Below are positions 30,143 to 41,440 of a stretch of 64,000 bases of DNA, in pieces. The DNA comes from Branchiostoma lanceolatum (lineage: Eukaryota; Chordata; Leptocardii; Amphioxiformes; Branchiostomatidae), in assembly GCF_035083965.1 (NCBI RefSeq), contig NC_089736.1:12610207-12674206 (forward strand), given 5' to 3'. Numbering within the stretch: position 1 is the first letter of the stretch; each line of letters starts with the position of its first letter. The notes under the pieces were generated by a model. That model ran no database searches and was not told the DNA's origin. It saw only the letters and a list, made by a program, of their open reading frames with translations. The position numbers and the translations under genes were made by a program.

Positions 30143-31454
30143 CAAAAAAATTAGACTTTGGATTGTGCTCTGAGAACTTCCTTTTTTTTGTATCTTTAAT
30201 CCCGGACATGTTGTGGTCTTGACTGTTTGGTGGCTGATAACTCTTTTTCGTGTGGTTTGAACTGCTTTTCCTGTATATGTCGACCAATCGTGCATAGGCG
30301 CTTGTGTTCGTCTCTCCGCTGACGCCAGTGGTGACCGTTTAGTTAGAAATGTCCGTCCCCTCCATACTGGTTTCTGGCAAATAGACGAACGGGTCTGAAA
30401 CATAATAAATCAATAATTGTATAGCTAGCTCAATCTATCTACAACAGGCGACTATATTTTCAATAAAATTCAGTATCTACGACTGGATAAGATTCAGGGA
30501 TTACTTCCGGTGTCAAGCCAAATTTCTGAGCTTGCCAAATACGTGACAGGTCAGATACTGCACCTGAGCACGACACTTTTGGGGGGGGGGGGGTTCCAGT
30601 ATACGTGAGAGGAGTACCCTAAGTACAAAACATTCGTGGGACGTGGTAATTTTTCAAGCATAAGTCTTACTCTAACTCTAGCCCAAAAATCCTAATCAAT
30701 ACCATAGCCCTAATCTTAACCCTAATCCTACATGTAAATCTTGCCCTGCCCCACACAGTTGCAGTACCAGACCTTTCACGTATTTTGCAGCTCAAGGATT
30801 TGGCGTCACACCTGTCGTGTCGACTGACCCATCACTCTTCTTCAGCGTCACTAGAATGAACTCGCAGAGCGAATATCAGTATGTTTAACTAGAAATACCG
30901 GTTAATCTCCGAATCTCATCCAGTCGCAGAGATTGCATTGTATTTAAGATATTGTAATACATCGATGTCTAAACTTCATAAACGTAGGCGATTTAAGTAT
31001 AATGATTCTAGAAATTATTAGATATGGGAAGAAAATAACATCTTATGATGATGCTACATCATGATTAAAAATACCAGTAAGTATAGGGAGAAAACATGTT
31101 TTATTTTATACAATATACAGTTTGCAAAAATTCTGTCTGATGTTCTCAAAATTCTGGAGAACTCTGCACAACTGACCATGTCTATGTGGACATATAATGT
31201 TTACCTTAACTTGATAAACTTCTGTTAAATCATATTTGTAGAAATCAATTCATTTAGTAGGAAAATTATATATTTTACTTTTTAAATATGTGACAAAGCC
31301 ACCTGTTCCAAAAGAGAAGTAAATGATGTCAAATTATTTGAGACTTCTTGGACTGGGGCTCTTTCGACCCCCCCCCCCCCCCATAACTTCCGAACGGTAT
31401 GCTATATCATCACCAAATGTGAGTGATGTTCACGTGAAGTGTTATAATTCCTGT

Positions 31455-31650
31455 AATTTTGGTGACGTTATGACATAATATGACGTAATTATGACGTCAT
31501 CGATGTGATTTTATTGGCTAAATAGGGAATCCCCATAATATCTACAATTATTAGACAAAATAGTGCGTATTATTGATTTAAAGGTATACCAAGACATTTG
31601 ACGTCAGTGGTGACTAAGTTAACGTCAAAATGACGTCGAAGAATGACGTC
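31455..31650. promoter_or_regulatory. Cluster of TGACGT (CRE-like) motifs
   Basis: TGACGT or its complement occurs about eight times in 190 nt, including two full TGACGTCA palindromes. Lies 3' of the minus-strand discoidin gene. It may instead be part of a dispersed repeat (CGCCATCTTGGATCGGCCAT follows). Confidence 0.35.
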
Positions 31651-31816
31651 ATGTGTTGTTAGCGACCCCCTGGGATCCGCCATCTTGGATCGGCCATTTT
31701 GAAATTTTTAAAACTGTTTAAAAGCTCCTAGCCTGGTTACAAGACAGCTGAGTTTGCGACAAGTCTAAACAGATCTTGTAGATTAAGATGAAGTACTACT
31801 TGTCTCTTACCATATA

Positions 31817-31963
31817 TTATGCACACACGATCTTCGCACGCATAGAGATCCACCCATGCCAGGTTCGCGGATGGATCTTGATGAAACGCGCAGTGATGGG
31901 GCCGCTGTAGTCCCCAAAGTCGTGGTGGACCTCCGTGTTACGGTCAGCGTTCCCCTTGAAAAT
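31817..31963 (-). CDS. Discoidin gene exon 5: F5/8C domain, end
   Basis: 147 nt in phase 0 to TAA at 31819-31817. Encodes IFKGNADRNTEVHHDF, ITARFIKIHPRTWHGWISMR and AKIVCA. The acceptor is TTTCTGCAG. Confidence 0.88.
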   Translation of the reverse strand: MFKGNADRNTEVHHDFGDYSGPITARFIKIHPRTWHGWISMRAKIVCA

Positions 31964-33091
31964 CTGCAGAAACATTTCCGAGCAAAGGAGCCAAAATGGC
32001 GCCTTTAGTAAACAAACTTAAGGATCTCTCTCCCCCTCTCTCCCCCTCTCTCTCCCCCCTCTCTCCCTCCCTCCCTCCCTCCCTCTCTACCTCTCTCTCC
32101 CTCCCTCTCTTTCTCCCCCTCTCTCTCCCTTTCTCTCTCTCTCCCTCTCTCCCCTCTCTCTCCCCCTCTCTCCCCCTCTCTCTCCCCCTCTCTCTCTCCC
32201 TCTTTCTCTCCCCCTCTCTCTCTCCACACGACCCCCCAAGAAATTATATGCACGATGAAGGAAGCTTAAGACGTAGGAGACAATACTTACAGTAGTCTCG
32301 TCAAGAAATGTAAGAAAATGCTTACGATGATTTTCCCTTCGGCATTGGTATAGAACTTCTCATGGCCGTTCTCGGAACCGTATGCGATGACGTATGAGGT
32401 GACGTATTCGTCATATGTCATGTAGTTCCTGCCTTTGGTGATGATGCCTGTCACGACTTTCACCTCGCCCAGGTCTCTCATCAGCCATTGGTCCAGGTCG
32501 TTGGTTGCTGCTGCCCATGCGCCGGCTTTCTCGGCAGTCTCGCGAGAGTTGATATCAGCGCGATCAGCTGAGTGACGTGAAGCAAACTGGGAGGATGCCG
32601 ACCAGGGGGATGGGGGCTCTGAGATAAGAAAAATAAAATAAAAGTTGCATTAAAGATGATTTTATAGAGTATAGCATGGAGTGTTCCATTTACCACAGTG
32701 TTTTTCTTGTCTTCCCATCCTTGTCGCAATGATATTTTCAACTTGGTGGAAAAAATAAACGGAATGTTTTGAATTTTTAATTTGATTTGCTTTGAAAAAT
32801 ATATCTTTTGGCCAAAAATATTATAAGATTTCCAAGACAAGTTTCAGAGGCTGAATTTCCAAATATAACATTGAAGGGGTTTAAATTTTGCCCCGTTTTA
32901 TTGTTATACCAAATTTTTATTTCGTTCCAAAAGTAGACTACACGGATACAATCCCAAAAGATATCAGTGTATGTTTCTTCTTCAAGATGGCAAATTGAGC
33001 ATGTTGGTTTAATACTGCTGCCCATGCGCCGGCTATATAGAGATTGATTTTTATACATTTTGATTGGTTTGATTGATTGATTGATTGATTA

Positions 33092-33123
<32 letters not shown>

Positions 33124-34694
33124 ATTGATATGTATCATTATAACAAATGACTCATTATAACTCATCATATAACAATAGTCAACGCCACAAATTGTCCTCT
33201 TTTCATACTTATGGTGCTTCTCAAAGTACCATCACCTATAGTACCTATTACAACAGAAAAACCAACTGCCGTGACGTCTTACTAATTTCGCGAAGATGTT
33301 GCTCCAGAGTGGCAGTTCGGCTTCGCTCCTTGTCCAGATCACGTTTCAAGGCGTCAACAGTGGTGGTCAGTTTGCGCATGTTGTCTTGGTCGCGCTTCAA
33401 GGCGTCAACAGTGGTGGACATGTCGTCTTGGTTGCGCTTTAAGGCATCAACAGTGGTGGACATGTCGTCTTGGTCAAGCTTCAAGACGTCAACAGTGGTG
33501 GACAGTTGAGATAATTCCTATGAACGTATATACGCATGCCATAATATCACACATAAGGGCCCTGTCACACTTATGCGTATATGCAAGTTCGCATGAGTTG
33601 CGCATTAACATTTTTTAGGTTTAAGCAAAGTTTGCGGGGAAGGATATGTTTTCTGCGTTGACCCACCGTTGTGCAGCCTAGTTATCGAGCCAAGGTAATG
33701 ACTTCTTGGGCGAAACTTAATCTAAACCAAAAACATGTTAATACGCAACTCACGCGGACTTGTATATACGCACAAGTGTGACAATGCTTAAGGGCCCTGT
33801 CACACTTGTGCATATATTCAAGGGCGCGTAAATTGTGCATTAACCTTTTTTTTATTTATTTAAGTAAGGTTTGCGGAGAAAAAGTTGTTTTCTATTTTGA
33901 CCTACCGTTGTGCAGCCTAGTGATCGAAACTAAAAAAATCACATATTCGGCTGCAAACTTAACTTAAACTAAGAACATGTTTATACGCAACTCATGCGGG
34001 CTTGTATATACGCACAAGTGTGACAATGCTTTAGAAACAACACTAAAAATGGATGTTCTGTCTCTAAAAAAAACACAAATCAGTGTAAAAAATAGCTTGA
34101 CAACAGGCTTTATAGTACACATGTGTTTACCTCTTTATTGATGACTGTCAGAGAGGCGAGTCCCACAGCGAGAAGCACCGCAATACCGGCGGCCATGCAG
34201 CTGCGGTGGGAGCGGGTAAAGCTACAGAGAGCGTGGCGGTCACTTGCTTCATTCGGATACGTGCGGTCTGTTAAAGATACATTTTCCCCAAGAGTTGTAA
34301 AATAGTGTACTTCGGATTGTGGCAGTAGGGAATTTACATGTACTTCATTTGTATTGCATATGATTATTCAATCACCGAAACTGTTAAGAAAGTGATGATA
34401 CTAAGCTTACTATCTCTTACCGTACAATTATGTTTTTTATTGTACAACGAAAAACACGTAACAAAAGCGTCGGCTACCTGCAGTTGCGTAACATTTCACC
34501 GCCCCGGCTTCTTCGTACGTGTGTGAAGACACTTCTTTCTCTTCTTGCAACTTGCCAGGAGCGCTGTTGTCATGGCGGACACGCCCACGTGGGCCACTCT
34601 TGTGGACAAGAGGGGGTTGGGGCGGCAGACCGCTGGTTTGGCCGCTGCCGGGGCCGGAGAAAGGGGACCTGACCGGCTCTGCTTGCTCGTACAT
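31817..34694 (-). CDS. Type II membrane protein: coiled coil plus F5/8 type C (discoidin) domain
   Basis: Complete five-exon gene on the minus strand: 34694-34478, 34267-34131, 33517-33283, 32618-32326 and 31963-31817 (1029 nt, 342 residues). Phases 1, 0, 1, 0 match at every junction. The N-terminus (MYEQAEPVRSPF) has no signal peptide and is Pro/Gly rich. A helix AAGIAVLLAVGLASLTVI near residue 105 suggests a type II anchor. Next comes a coiled coil of repeated 14-residue units, then an F5/8C domain (WSASSQF, HSADRADINSRE, ITARFIKIHPRTWHGWISMR). F5/8C domains bind glycans or lipids; the ligand here is unknown. The usual N-terminal cysteine of the domain is absent, while the C-terminal one (IVCA) is present. 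Probably a cell-surface lectin or pattern-recognition protein, by inference. A minus-strand AATAAA at 31515-31510 could end the mRNA. Confidence 0.85.
32025..32225 (-). repeat. Pyrimidine (CT/CCCT) microsatellite
   Basis: About 200 nt of CTCTCTCC-type repeat in the intron between the two F5/8C exons. On the minus strand it gives an open but meaningless Glu/Arg/Gly frame. Confidence 0.9.
32326..32618 (-). CDS. Discoidin gene exon 4: F5/8C domain, first part
   Basis: 293 nt, phase 1 to 0. Encodes WSASSQFASRHSADRADI, WAAATNDLDQWLMRDLGEVK, VVTGIITKGRN and YVTSYVIAYG. The order of motifs is diagnostic for F5/8C. Confidence 0.88.
32690..33060 (-). mobile_element. LINE-type retrotransposon 3' fragment
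   Basis: The minus strand encodes CSICHLEEETYTDIFWDC and VYFWNEIKIW, the cysteine/His-like motif and following tryptophans seen at the C-terminus of non-LTR reverse transcriptases, then after a frameshift LKIQNIPFIFSTKLK. It lies in the intron between the coiled-coil and F5/8C exons. Broken and non-functional. Confidence 0.6.
33060..33130 (+). repeat. GATT microsatellite
   Basis: About 16 GATT-type units directly next to the LINE fragment, at what would be its 5' side. Confidence 0.9.
33283..33517 (-). CDS. Discoidin gene exon 3: repeated coiled coil
   Basis: 235 nt, phase 0 to 1. Encodes four near-identical blocks of the type STTVDALKRDQDDM (14 residues, two heptads) from a 42-nt DNA repeat, then RSRTATLEQHLREI. 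The donor is GTAAGA. Confidence 0.85.
33556..34030. mobile_element. Two tandem copies of a MITE-like element
   Basis: Copies at 33556-33787 and 33790-34030 start AGGGCCCTGTCACACTT and end GCACAAGTGTGACAATGCT, which are inverted. The arms ATGCGTATA / TATACGCA and GCGCATTAA / TTAATACGCA continue inward. They lie between the helix and coiled-coil exons. Confidence 0.7.
34131..34267 (-). CDS. Discoidin gene exon 2: transmembrane helix
   Basis: 137 nt, phase 1 to 0, acceptor TTTAACAG, donor GTAAAC. Encodes DRTYPNEASDRH, the basic RSHRSC, then a hydrophobic helix of about 18 residues and NKE. Confidence 0.82.
34478..34694 (-). CDS. Discoidin gene exon 1: N-terminal cytoplasmic region
   Basis: ATG at 34694-34692 is the first in-frame ATG after a stop. 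Encodes 72 residues rich in Pro, Gly and Ser, ending KCYATA, with donor CAG|GTAGCC and phase 1 out. Two other open frames overlap on this strand, but only this one splices in frame to the helix exon. Confidence 0.7.
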
Positions 34695-35113
34695 TTCGAC
34701 CGTACTGTGCAGATAACAGGCGAACAGCACAGCAGCAAACGTCAAGGTGCATGAATATGGACAATAATGCCATGATTAGTCTGCAGAAGTACGGATTTAT
34801 CTACCCATATTTGAAGGGAAGACGCGGTATGACGTTTTGTTTTTCTTCAAAAGACAGACCAATTTTCTTGGGAAAAGAAGTGAATTATGGGGGCTGGGAG
34901 GTAGAAACATGAAAAAGATATCATATTGCAAGGTAATGTATTCGTAGATTTTCTATGCCTTTTTTAAGAACTGTGCCCGTCCACCACCGTTTCCATAGCA
35001 GACACGCCCAAGTCTCACTCACTCGTCTTTGGTTTCTGACCAATCAGTAGATATCGGCTAAATTAGATGATTATAGTGAAGGCAATATTCATAATTTCTC
35101 CATTTCTTTCAAA

Positions 35114-36362
35114 TACACTCAGCACAAAAAGTTTGGAAACTTAACTTTGGTCGATCATATCTCCGTTGTTTCTTGGTCAATTTCAATGATATATGTATCA
35201 TTAAAAAGCTTGTGTGATTTTTCTTTCCCATGATACCAAACTTATTATGGTTGTAAATTAATGGAACGAGCACAAGACCTGCTTATGCGAGCGAGTCACA
35301 TAAAAAAGTGCCCAGATTACCCTACTAAATGTCAACGCTCAATTCAGTATTTTTTCTTCTGCTGGTAGCACGTGGCTTGGGTACGAGAGTAATATGAAAC
35401 TTGAATCAACAAAACACATTAATGTGAAAGGCAACGATAGTCTTCATAAGAAAAATGCGTAATGGAGCCTCAGTTATGATGAAGGTGGCTTAATACTGAG
35501 TACACAAGCCATGCACTGTCACCACAGCCCGGCACATCCTCTTCATGCTTGTCACCAGTTTTGTTACGCGGCCCCTGGCTATTCTTCAACAAGGAGTTGT
35601 CGCAGGTCGACCAGTGTTGTTCTGTTGATCATTCTTGCATACACAGCTCGCCCAAGCTGATCAGTGATCACAACGTCTGAGGCTGTGTTCAATTGTGTTG
35701 AGATCTGGGCTGCAGGAGGGCCATTCTATGGTGGTATTCCTGCATCCTGGAGGTGGTCTGAAATGGCTCTTATTCTAGTCTCTGTATGGACGTGCACCAT
35801 CATCTTGCAGATCTTGCATATTGCAGAGGTAAGGATGTTGGATATGTGACTGGATTGAGAAAGGTGTCTCTATGTCTGTACACATAGAGGTTGCTTAGGG
35901 TGATTAGCCTGGTTTTTCCTCTGGCAGTTAACGTTGTACTACCCCACCGATGACACTGACCCCAACAAAACAATCAGTCAGTCTATCTGTGCAACAGTCA
36001 ACGTAGGGTTCTCCTCGTTGCCCATACTTTCATTTACCCATTCCAACAGTCTAAATAAATCTACTCTTATCTGTAGCTGTGAACATAACATTCCTCAACA
36101 CACTGTGCCATTCACGATGTGGACGACACCACCACAAATGTTTGGCGCTGCGCTGAGGGTTTGACACTAACACTGGAATTTGGGCACTTTTTTTCTACAA
36201 CCCACTCGCGTAAGCAGGCCCGGTGCTCGCTCCATGAGATTGCAATTATAATGAGTTGGGTATCATAGGAAAGGCAATTACACAGGCTTTCCAACGATAT
36301 ATAATCAAGAAACAACGGAAACATGATCAACCAAAGTAAAGTTTCCAAACTTTTTGTGCGTA
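35114..36362 (-). mobile_element. Degenerate Tc1/mariner element
   Basis: Inverted ends share GCACAAAAAGTTTGGAAAC and ACTTTGGT-GATCAT, next to TA. About 1.25 kb. The minus strand retains transposase remnants: SRF and EPYVDCC near 36000-36100, WPSCSPDLNTIEH near 35705-35745 (the conserved stretch before the last catalytic acid), then DQLGRAVYARM. Several stops and shifts make it inactive. Confidence 0.8.
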
Positions 36363-36814
36363 GTTTAGATACAGATACAGATAGCTTGGCAGGGAAAAAC
36401 ACCGTATCTTTCAGGTGCTTTTCATTTTTTTTCAAAACTGTTTATTATTCCTGCCCCATAAAGCATGAGCTGTAGTGACCCCATTGAACTTATTCTGCAG
36501 TATGTCCAGCGTCGTCAGGGGGCGTACATGATGCCTATTATTCCAGTCCCTCTGACAGAAATATGAGCCACAAAACTGAACGAGTCAGTAGAAGAAAACG
36601 CTCGGGAAACTAACTTCGTTCACTCACCGTACACTAGACTTCCCAAACTTACTACTACTGGTTATTTAGATCTGGAATGGGCTCCATGCTATATATTTCA
36701 AGAGTTTGTCTTTAATCTCATGATCACGCAAAGAATCATCTTAGATATTGATTTGTAGGGGCCTGTGGAGAATAAGTAGACATCTCTATGAGTTTGCGCT
36801 TTTTAGCCGCATGC

Positions 36815-37285
36815 TCTTTCCATTCAAAAATTCCAGTTGTGACGAAAAAGAAATCCTTGGAAAAGAACATATAAATGACCCTTTATCACGCTGATTTCTC
36901 TGTTTGTAAAAAATTTTCTTTATCACTTCTTAGTGCTTGCCCAAGGTGTCCGTAAACATTTGCCAATCGCTCTCTCCATGAAAAAGTTCCCTTTAGGACG
37001 AAGAAGAAACCCTTGGAAAAGAATCCTCAATAAAAGACTCTTTATCACGTAGATTTTTCTGTTTGTATGAAACTTTACTTATCACCTCTAATTGCTTTCC
37101 CAAGGTGTCCGTAACCATCTTTAAACAGTTACAGTTATATAGGACCCTGAGAAAGGACGGAGAAGGAATCCTTGGAAAAGAACCCCTCAATAAAAGACCC
37201 CGTATCACACGGGTTGCTCTGTTTGTACGAAACTTTCCTTATCACTTCTAAGTGCTTGCCCAAGGTGTCCGTAAACATTTGTCCA
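36815..37285 (+). repeat. Three tandem copies of a 156-159-nt repeat
   Basis: CCTTGGAAAAGAA occurs at 36855, 37011 and 37170, each followed by CTCTGTTTGTA and GCCCAAGGTGTCCGTAA. A partial relative lies near 39130-39200. Confidence 0.8.
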
Positions 37286-38814
37286 CCGGTGAAACGGTCA
37301 GTCAAAAACGTCGTAAATCAGGCCAATGACCTGACATGGCTGGGGTGGGTCAGTCGGACTTCCGACAAGTTTCTATACGTAATACAAACAATCTACGAGT
37401 ACACCTATAGAGAGATAACGCATCCAAGGCTATTTCCTTATTGGGGCTTGGTCACATACGTCGTACGATCGTCATACGATTGCAAACAGTCGTGCTTTTA
37501 TCGTACCAAATTCAGCTGTCTTACGGAAAAGGCTGTCTAAGATCCTTGTCGGTGGTTAGTTTTGTCACAGTCTGCTTGAAAATTGTACGACACCAAAAGC
37601 CATAGCACCAATACCTACATGCATGGCGATTGCGAAACTCAACCAGTGCGCATGCCAGCAAAAAAGGTTGCACCGTGTGCCTGATAGTAATCTTGGGTTG
37701 GGACCATCGGAATTTCGGCAGGTTTCTATACACAAGATCTCCCTATACGAAGAAACCAGGACCATTACGTCATTACTCCAAATGAGTACGGATTTTTCCG
37801 AGAAGGAACCTCGTGCTAGGACAACTAAGAAACTGAGCTACTGCAAGCAATGACAGAATACTACTTGCGTCTCACTTTCATATCTTAAAAAACACGTAGT
37901 CACTCTTAAAAATGGTATTCACAAGGTAGAGGTGCACTAATGCTTCGACACACTGTTGGTAGTATACACTACATTCTTGTTGATTTATAGTGACCCTACC
38001 ATTAGTGTAGCAGCGCACATTAACTAGTTTGGGCTTAACCATTATTTACTGCATGACCTTTGGCCTAGCTGTCTATACGTTTGAACACAACTTCATTTTA
38101 AGTACAATGAATAACCACCCGGCTAGAAACAAACAGACACATAGAGCTGACACAAAAATCAGGAGCAAATACACCATGAGGGCATTTGTAAATGTCAAAG
38201 ACTGGCAAATCGTTAAACTTATCGCCCCCCTCCCCAGTTGGAATTTGGTACTGGTACATGTACATTGCCTACAGAAAATCGTGTTAAATGAGTTATTCTT
38301 TTCTGGAAACAGCAAGGATTGATCTAGAATAGAATGGGGAACGTCTCTTATTCTGTAGATCTTGAAAACGTTGACATGACTTGCCTTCTCTAAAACCTTC
38401 GACAAAAAGCAGTAAATCTATTCTTTGCGTAACGTTGATAATTAAACTCAGAAGAATCTGTAGTAGCCCCGCCTCCACTTGAAACTTGCTCCATGTACGA
38501 TGTTTACCCGATGTACCACTACTTAACATGTCAAGCTATCCACCCTCCAAACACACCCTAATGACCATTCTAAGGTTATCTGAAGCCATTTCCTCCATCT
38601 TGAAGTCTGTCAGTGGCTGTCCAGTCTAGCTTTTTAACCTCACAGACGTGTATTTGTGTTTTCAACAAGCCATGCGTTTACAGAGACTAGTAAGCATATT
38701 AGCGTAATGTAGCGTTAAATGGTTACGCCCCTTCGCCAAAAAAGAAAACATGTTTTGCTGACTACGAGTTAATTTTGGACCGCTGTATAAACATGTGTGT
38801 ACGGGGCTAGACGT

Positions 38815-39005
38815 TGTGTATGGGAAAGGTATTCTATACGGCTTCTCTTACTCCATCCAGGTGTAAAAATGGGTCCCTGGCTTCGGTTGGGGAGGTAAAA
38901 GGCGGTGGAAGGAGAGGGATGGGCTCCGCCTTCCAATACCATGTTCTTGACACAGAGGATATATAACAACCCACTGCCCCTACTGCCTCAAAAAGGCTAT
39001 GGGAC
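38815..39005 (+). mobile_element. SINE tail fragment
   Basis: Starts in TTCTCTTACTCCATCCAGG and continues GGCTTCGGTTGGGGAGGTAA to AAAAAGGCTATGGGACT, the 3' part of the family seen complete at 42818-43098. The tRNA head is missing. Confidence 0.6.
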
Positions 39006-39351
39006 TACTATACTTATCTAGTACCTTTACCTTTTTATGTAAATATGCAATGCCGTGTGGTTTAATGAAGATATCCATAGGTTTGTCTTGAGAACTATGG
39101 CTTATACGAACAGAACGTCATAAGTTAGGCCCTTTGTTTGTACGAAACTTACTTTATCAAGCTTAAGTGCATGTGAAAGGTGTCGAAAAATATTTGCCAA
39201 CTGGTAAAGTGGTCACTCATAAATTAGACCACAGCTCCGACAAAAGACAAGTCTATAATTAGCATAGGATGATAGATGTTTATTAGGCCTCATAACATTC
39301 TCATTAGTAGAACATGATTTTAAATCATCTATTAGAATCTGGGGAAGGGCA

Positions 39352-39460
39352 TCATGGTTGGAGCTGTATTCGTCTTTCGGAAGGGGCGTTAAATGGGGGT
39401 CCCATGGTCGAGGAGGTGCCTCGAGCACGTTATTAAAATACACCACAACAACCTCATTAT
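39352..39460 (+). mobile_element. SINE fragment
   Basis: GAGCTGTATTCGTCTTTCGG and GAGGTGCCTCGAGCACG match, in the opposite orientation, the element at 50835-51005. Confidence 0.5.
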
Positions 39461-40034
39461 ACCCTCATTCCTCTAGTAAGGCGCTCTCGGTACGCGCTCT
39501 CTCCGAAAGTTTAACAGAGCGCTCAACGAATGTAGAAAAAAAATGTTTACGCTTTGTGTGTTTAGTTGTCTGTTCAGCCATACTTTTTACATTTTGTTGG
39601 ATATATCAACCATAAAATCAAAGATTATACAAATCCGATTGGGGTCGCAGCGAGAGCGCAGTGCGATCGCCGTCTAGTGTAATGGGGGCCTAAATTTATG
39701 AAATTCGTTGAGCGCTCTGTTAAATTTTAGGTCACAGAGAGCGCGCGGCGAGAGCGCCGTCCAAGTGGAATGTGGGCCTTACTCAAATGAGTACCTACTA
39801 ACTGTACTTCAGATGAATGATGAAAAATAATAATGATAACCTTTGGTGACCTTGGAAAGTGATGACACACCGGTATCGAGTTTTCATGTTTGCAAATACG
39901 TGGACTATGAAGTGTTAGTGTTTAGGGCGTCAACCATACATATTACAGCCAAACTTGGTCTAAACAGCCACTCAAAGGACTGAACAAAATAGTTAGTGAC
40001 TTGGAGTGTTTGCTAAAGACAAGAGGGTCTCAAC

Positions 40035-40160
40035 TATAGGCAGGGTGTTCGGCCCAGACCTCAGCGGTCCCGGGTTCGAAACCCCTGACGCCATCGATGT
40101 TGTGACCCCTTGGGAAAGGCGCTTTCTTCACTCCGCCCAGGTGTAGAAATGGGTATATTG
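40035..40160 (+). mobile_element. tRNA-headed SINE, 5' part
   Basis: Head GGCAGGGTGTTCGGCCCAGA, B box CCCGGGTTCGAAACCC, then CACCCAGG-type body. Truncated at the 3' side. Confidence 0.6.
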
Positions 40161-40621
40161 TTTTCTGTACGTGGCACTGTTGAAACAAGAGTTCCGCGAC
40201 CTCATATCTCCATGAACAATTCTATTTATGCAAATGACTTACTCATTTACATAATATATGCTTAATCATAAACACCTTTATCTTACTTACACATGTTGCA
40301 ATATTGACAGTGCTATAATTTTCCAATTTGATGAATTTTGGTGTTTTTGCATTAATTATGCAAATTAGGAATTTATTTGCATAATTGGTATGTGTTGATG
40401 CTCCACTTTCAATAAACTACATATGTCACATGTATTTGAGTCTTATAATGGAAAACACTGCAAATATAGAATTTCCTCATTATCTATGCAAATTAATTCC
40501 CAATTAGCATAATTTGCACTTCATTGTGTACATCTCTGTCTAAGCTACCTGCATACTAAATATCATGGAAATCTGTTGTCCCTTGTTCAGTTATTCTCCT
40601 TATAAGATTTTCACAATAACG

Positions 40622-40965
40622 CTCCTGCAGTTCCAGAGCAAGCTGCTAGGGGGCCAAAACCTACACCATTTCTTAATTACATCACAAGCTATCTGTCACC
40701 CAAAAATCAAGACCACAGCACATCCAGGTCAAAAGATACAAAAACGGAAATTCTGCTGCAGTACCAAGGTCACATACCAGGGGGCCCAAAATCGACCTTG
40801 AATTTCGGCCTCACAACACCCGCCCACATACCAAATATCATTGTAATCCATCGAGAGGTTCTTGAGTTATGCTGACTACAGTAGTCCGGAAACACAAACA
40901 CAAACACACACACACACAGACACGCCAAAAACAATATCTCCATTTGTCATGGAGATAAGTTATGA
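40622..40965 (+). repeat. Dispersed repeat, copy 2
   Basis: Matches 29831-30142. Near its end it holds an (AC)n run, ACACAAACACACACACACAC, where copy 1 has ACACACAGACACACCC. Confidence 0.75.
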
Positions 40966-41303
40966 AAAACCTGAGTGCAGTGCCACGTTGTCCTTGTCTG
41001 TCAAAAACGACGTAAGACAACTATAGGCCCGTTTTACACACAAGCATTCGGAGTCGACTCGGGGCTTTGTGTGAGGAGCTATGGGCTGCTCAAGTGGAGT
41101 TTGCCTACTAGAAAACGCTACCAGAATGGCCTTGAGTGTAAGCCCGGCCTAATAGTACATGTATATGGTATAGAACTGCATCAGACTGGTTTAATGTGGC
41201 TTACCACTGGAGGTGGTTGGCTGCGCCAGGTGGCTGGCAGGTGTGACGCCGAATTTCTGCCCCGCCAGATTTCTGCCTCGCAGGGTGTTGTGCGAGCGTG
41301 GAG

Positions 41304-41440
41304 TTAGGGTTAGGGTTGAGGATAAATGTAGGGGTAGGGCCAGTGATTTGGGTTGAGATCGAAGTAGGGTTAGGGTTGGGGATAGGGTTAGGGTTAAGGC
41401 TAGTGTTTTTGATTAGGGTCGGGTTAGGGTTAGCGTCCAC
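41304..41440 (+). repeat. Degenerate TTAGGG (telomere-like) repeat
   Basis: GTTAGGG or GGTTAGGGTT recurs about ten times with variants (GTAGGG, GTTGGG). A shorter CCCTAA-like run on the other strand lies near 30690-30735. Confidence 0.7.

Larger units (their letters stand above)
27261..31816. other. LRP1 3' UTR/flank and intergenic sequence
   Basis: AT-rich sequence without convincing genes. The first 2 kb is probably LRP1 3' UTR; ATTAAA occurs near 27590 and 29216, but no poly(A) site stands out. A dispersed repeat lies at 29831-30142, a G homopolymer near 30581, CCCTAA-like sequence near 30690-30735, a C homopolymer near 31370 and a TGACGT-rich block at 31455-31650. Confidence 0.6.

Noticed and set aside
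30134..30403. Minus-strand frames of about 90-103 codons
   Set aside because: They lie partly in a dispersed repeat and show no domain; the Lys/Thr-rich composition is not informative.
32005..32253. Glu/Arg/Gly-rich frame on the minus strand
   Set aside because: Translation of a CT microsatellite inside an intron.
38029..38405. Overlapping 97-110-codon frames on both strands
   Set aside because: No recognisable domain or splice signals; the hydrophobic stretches look random.
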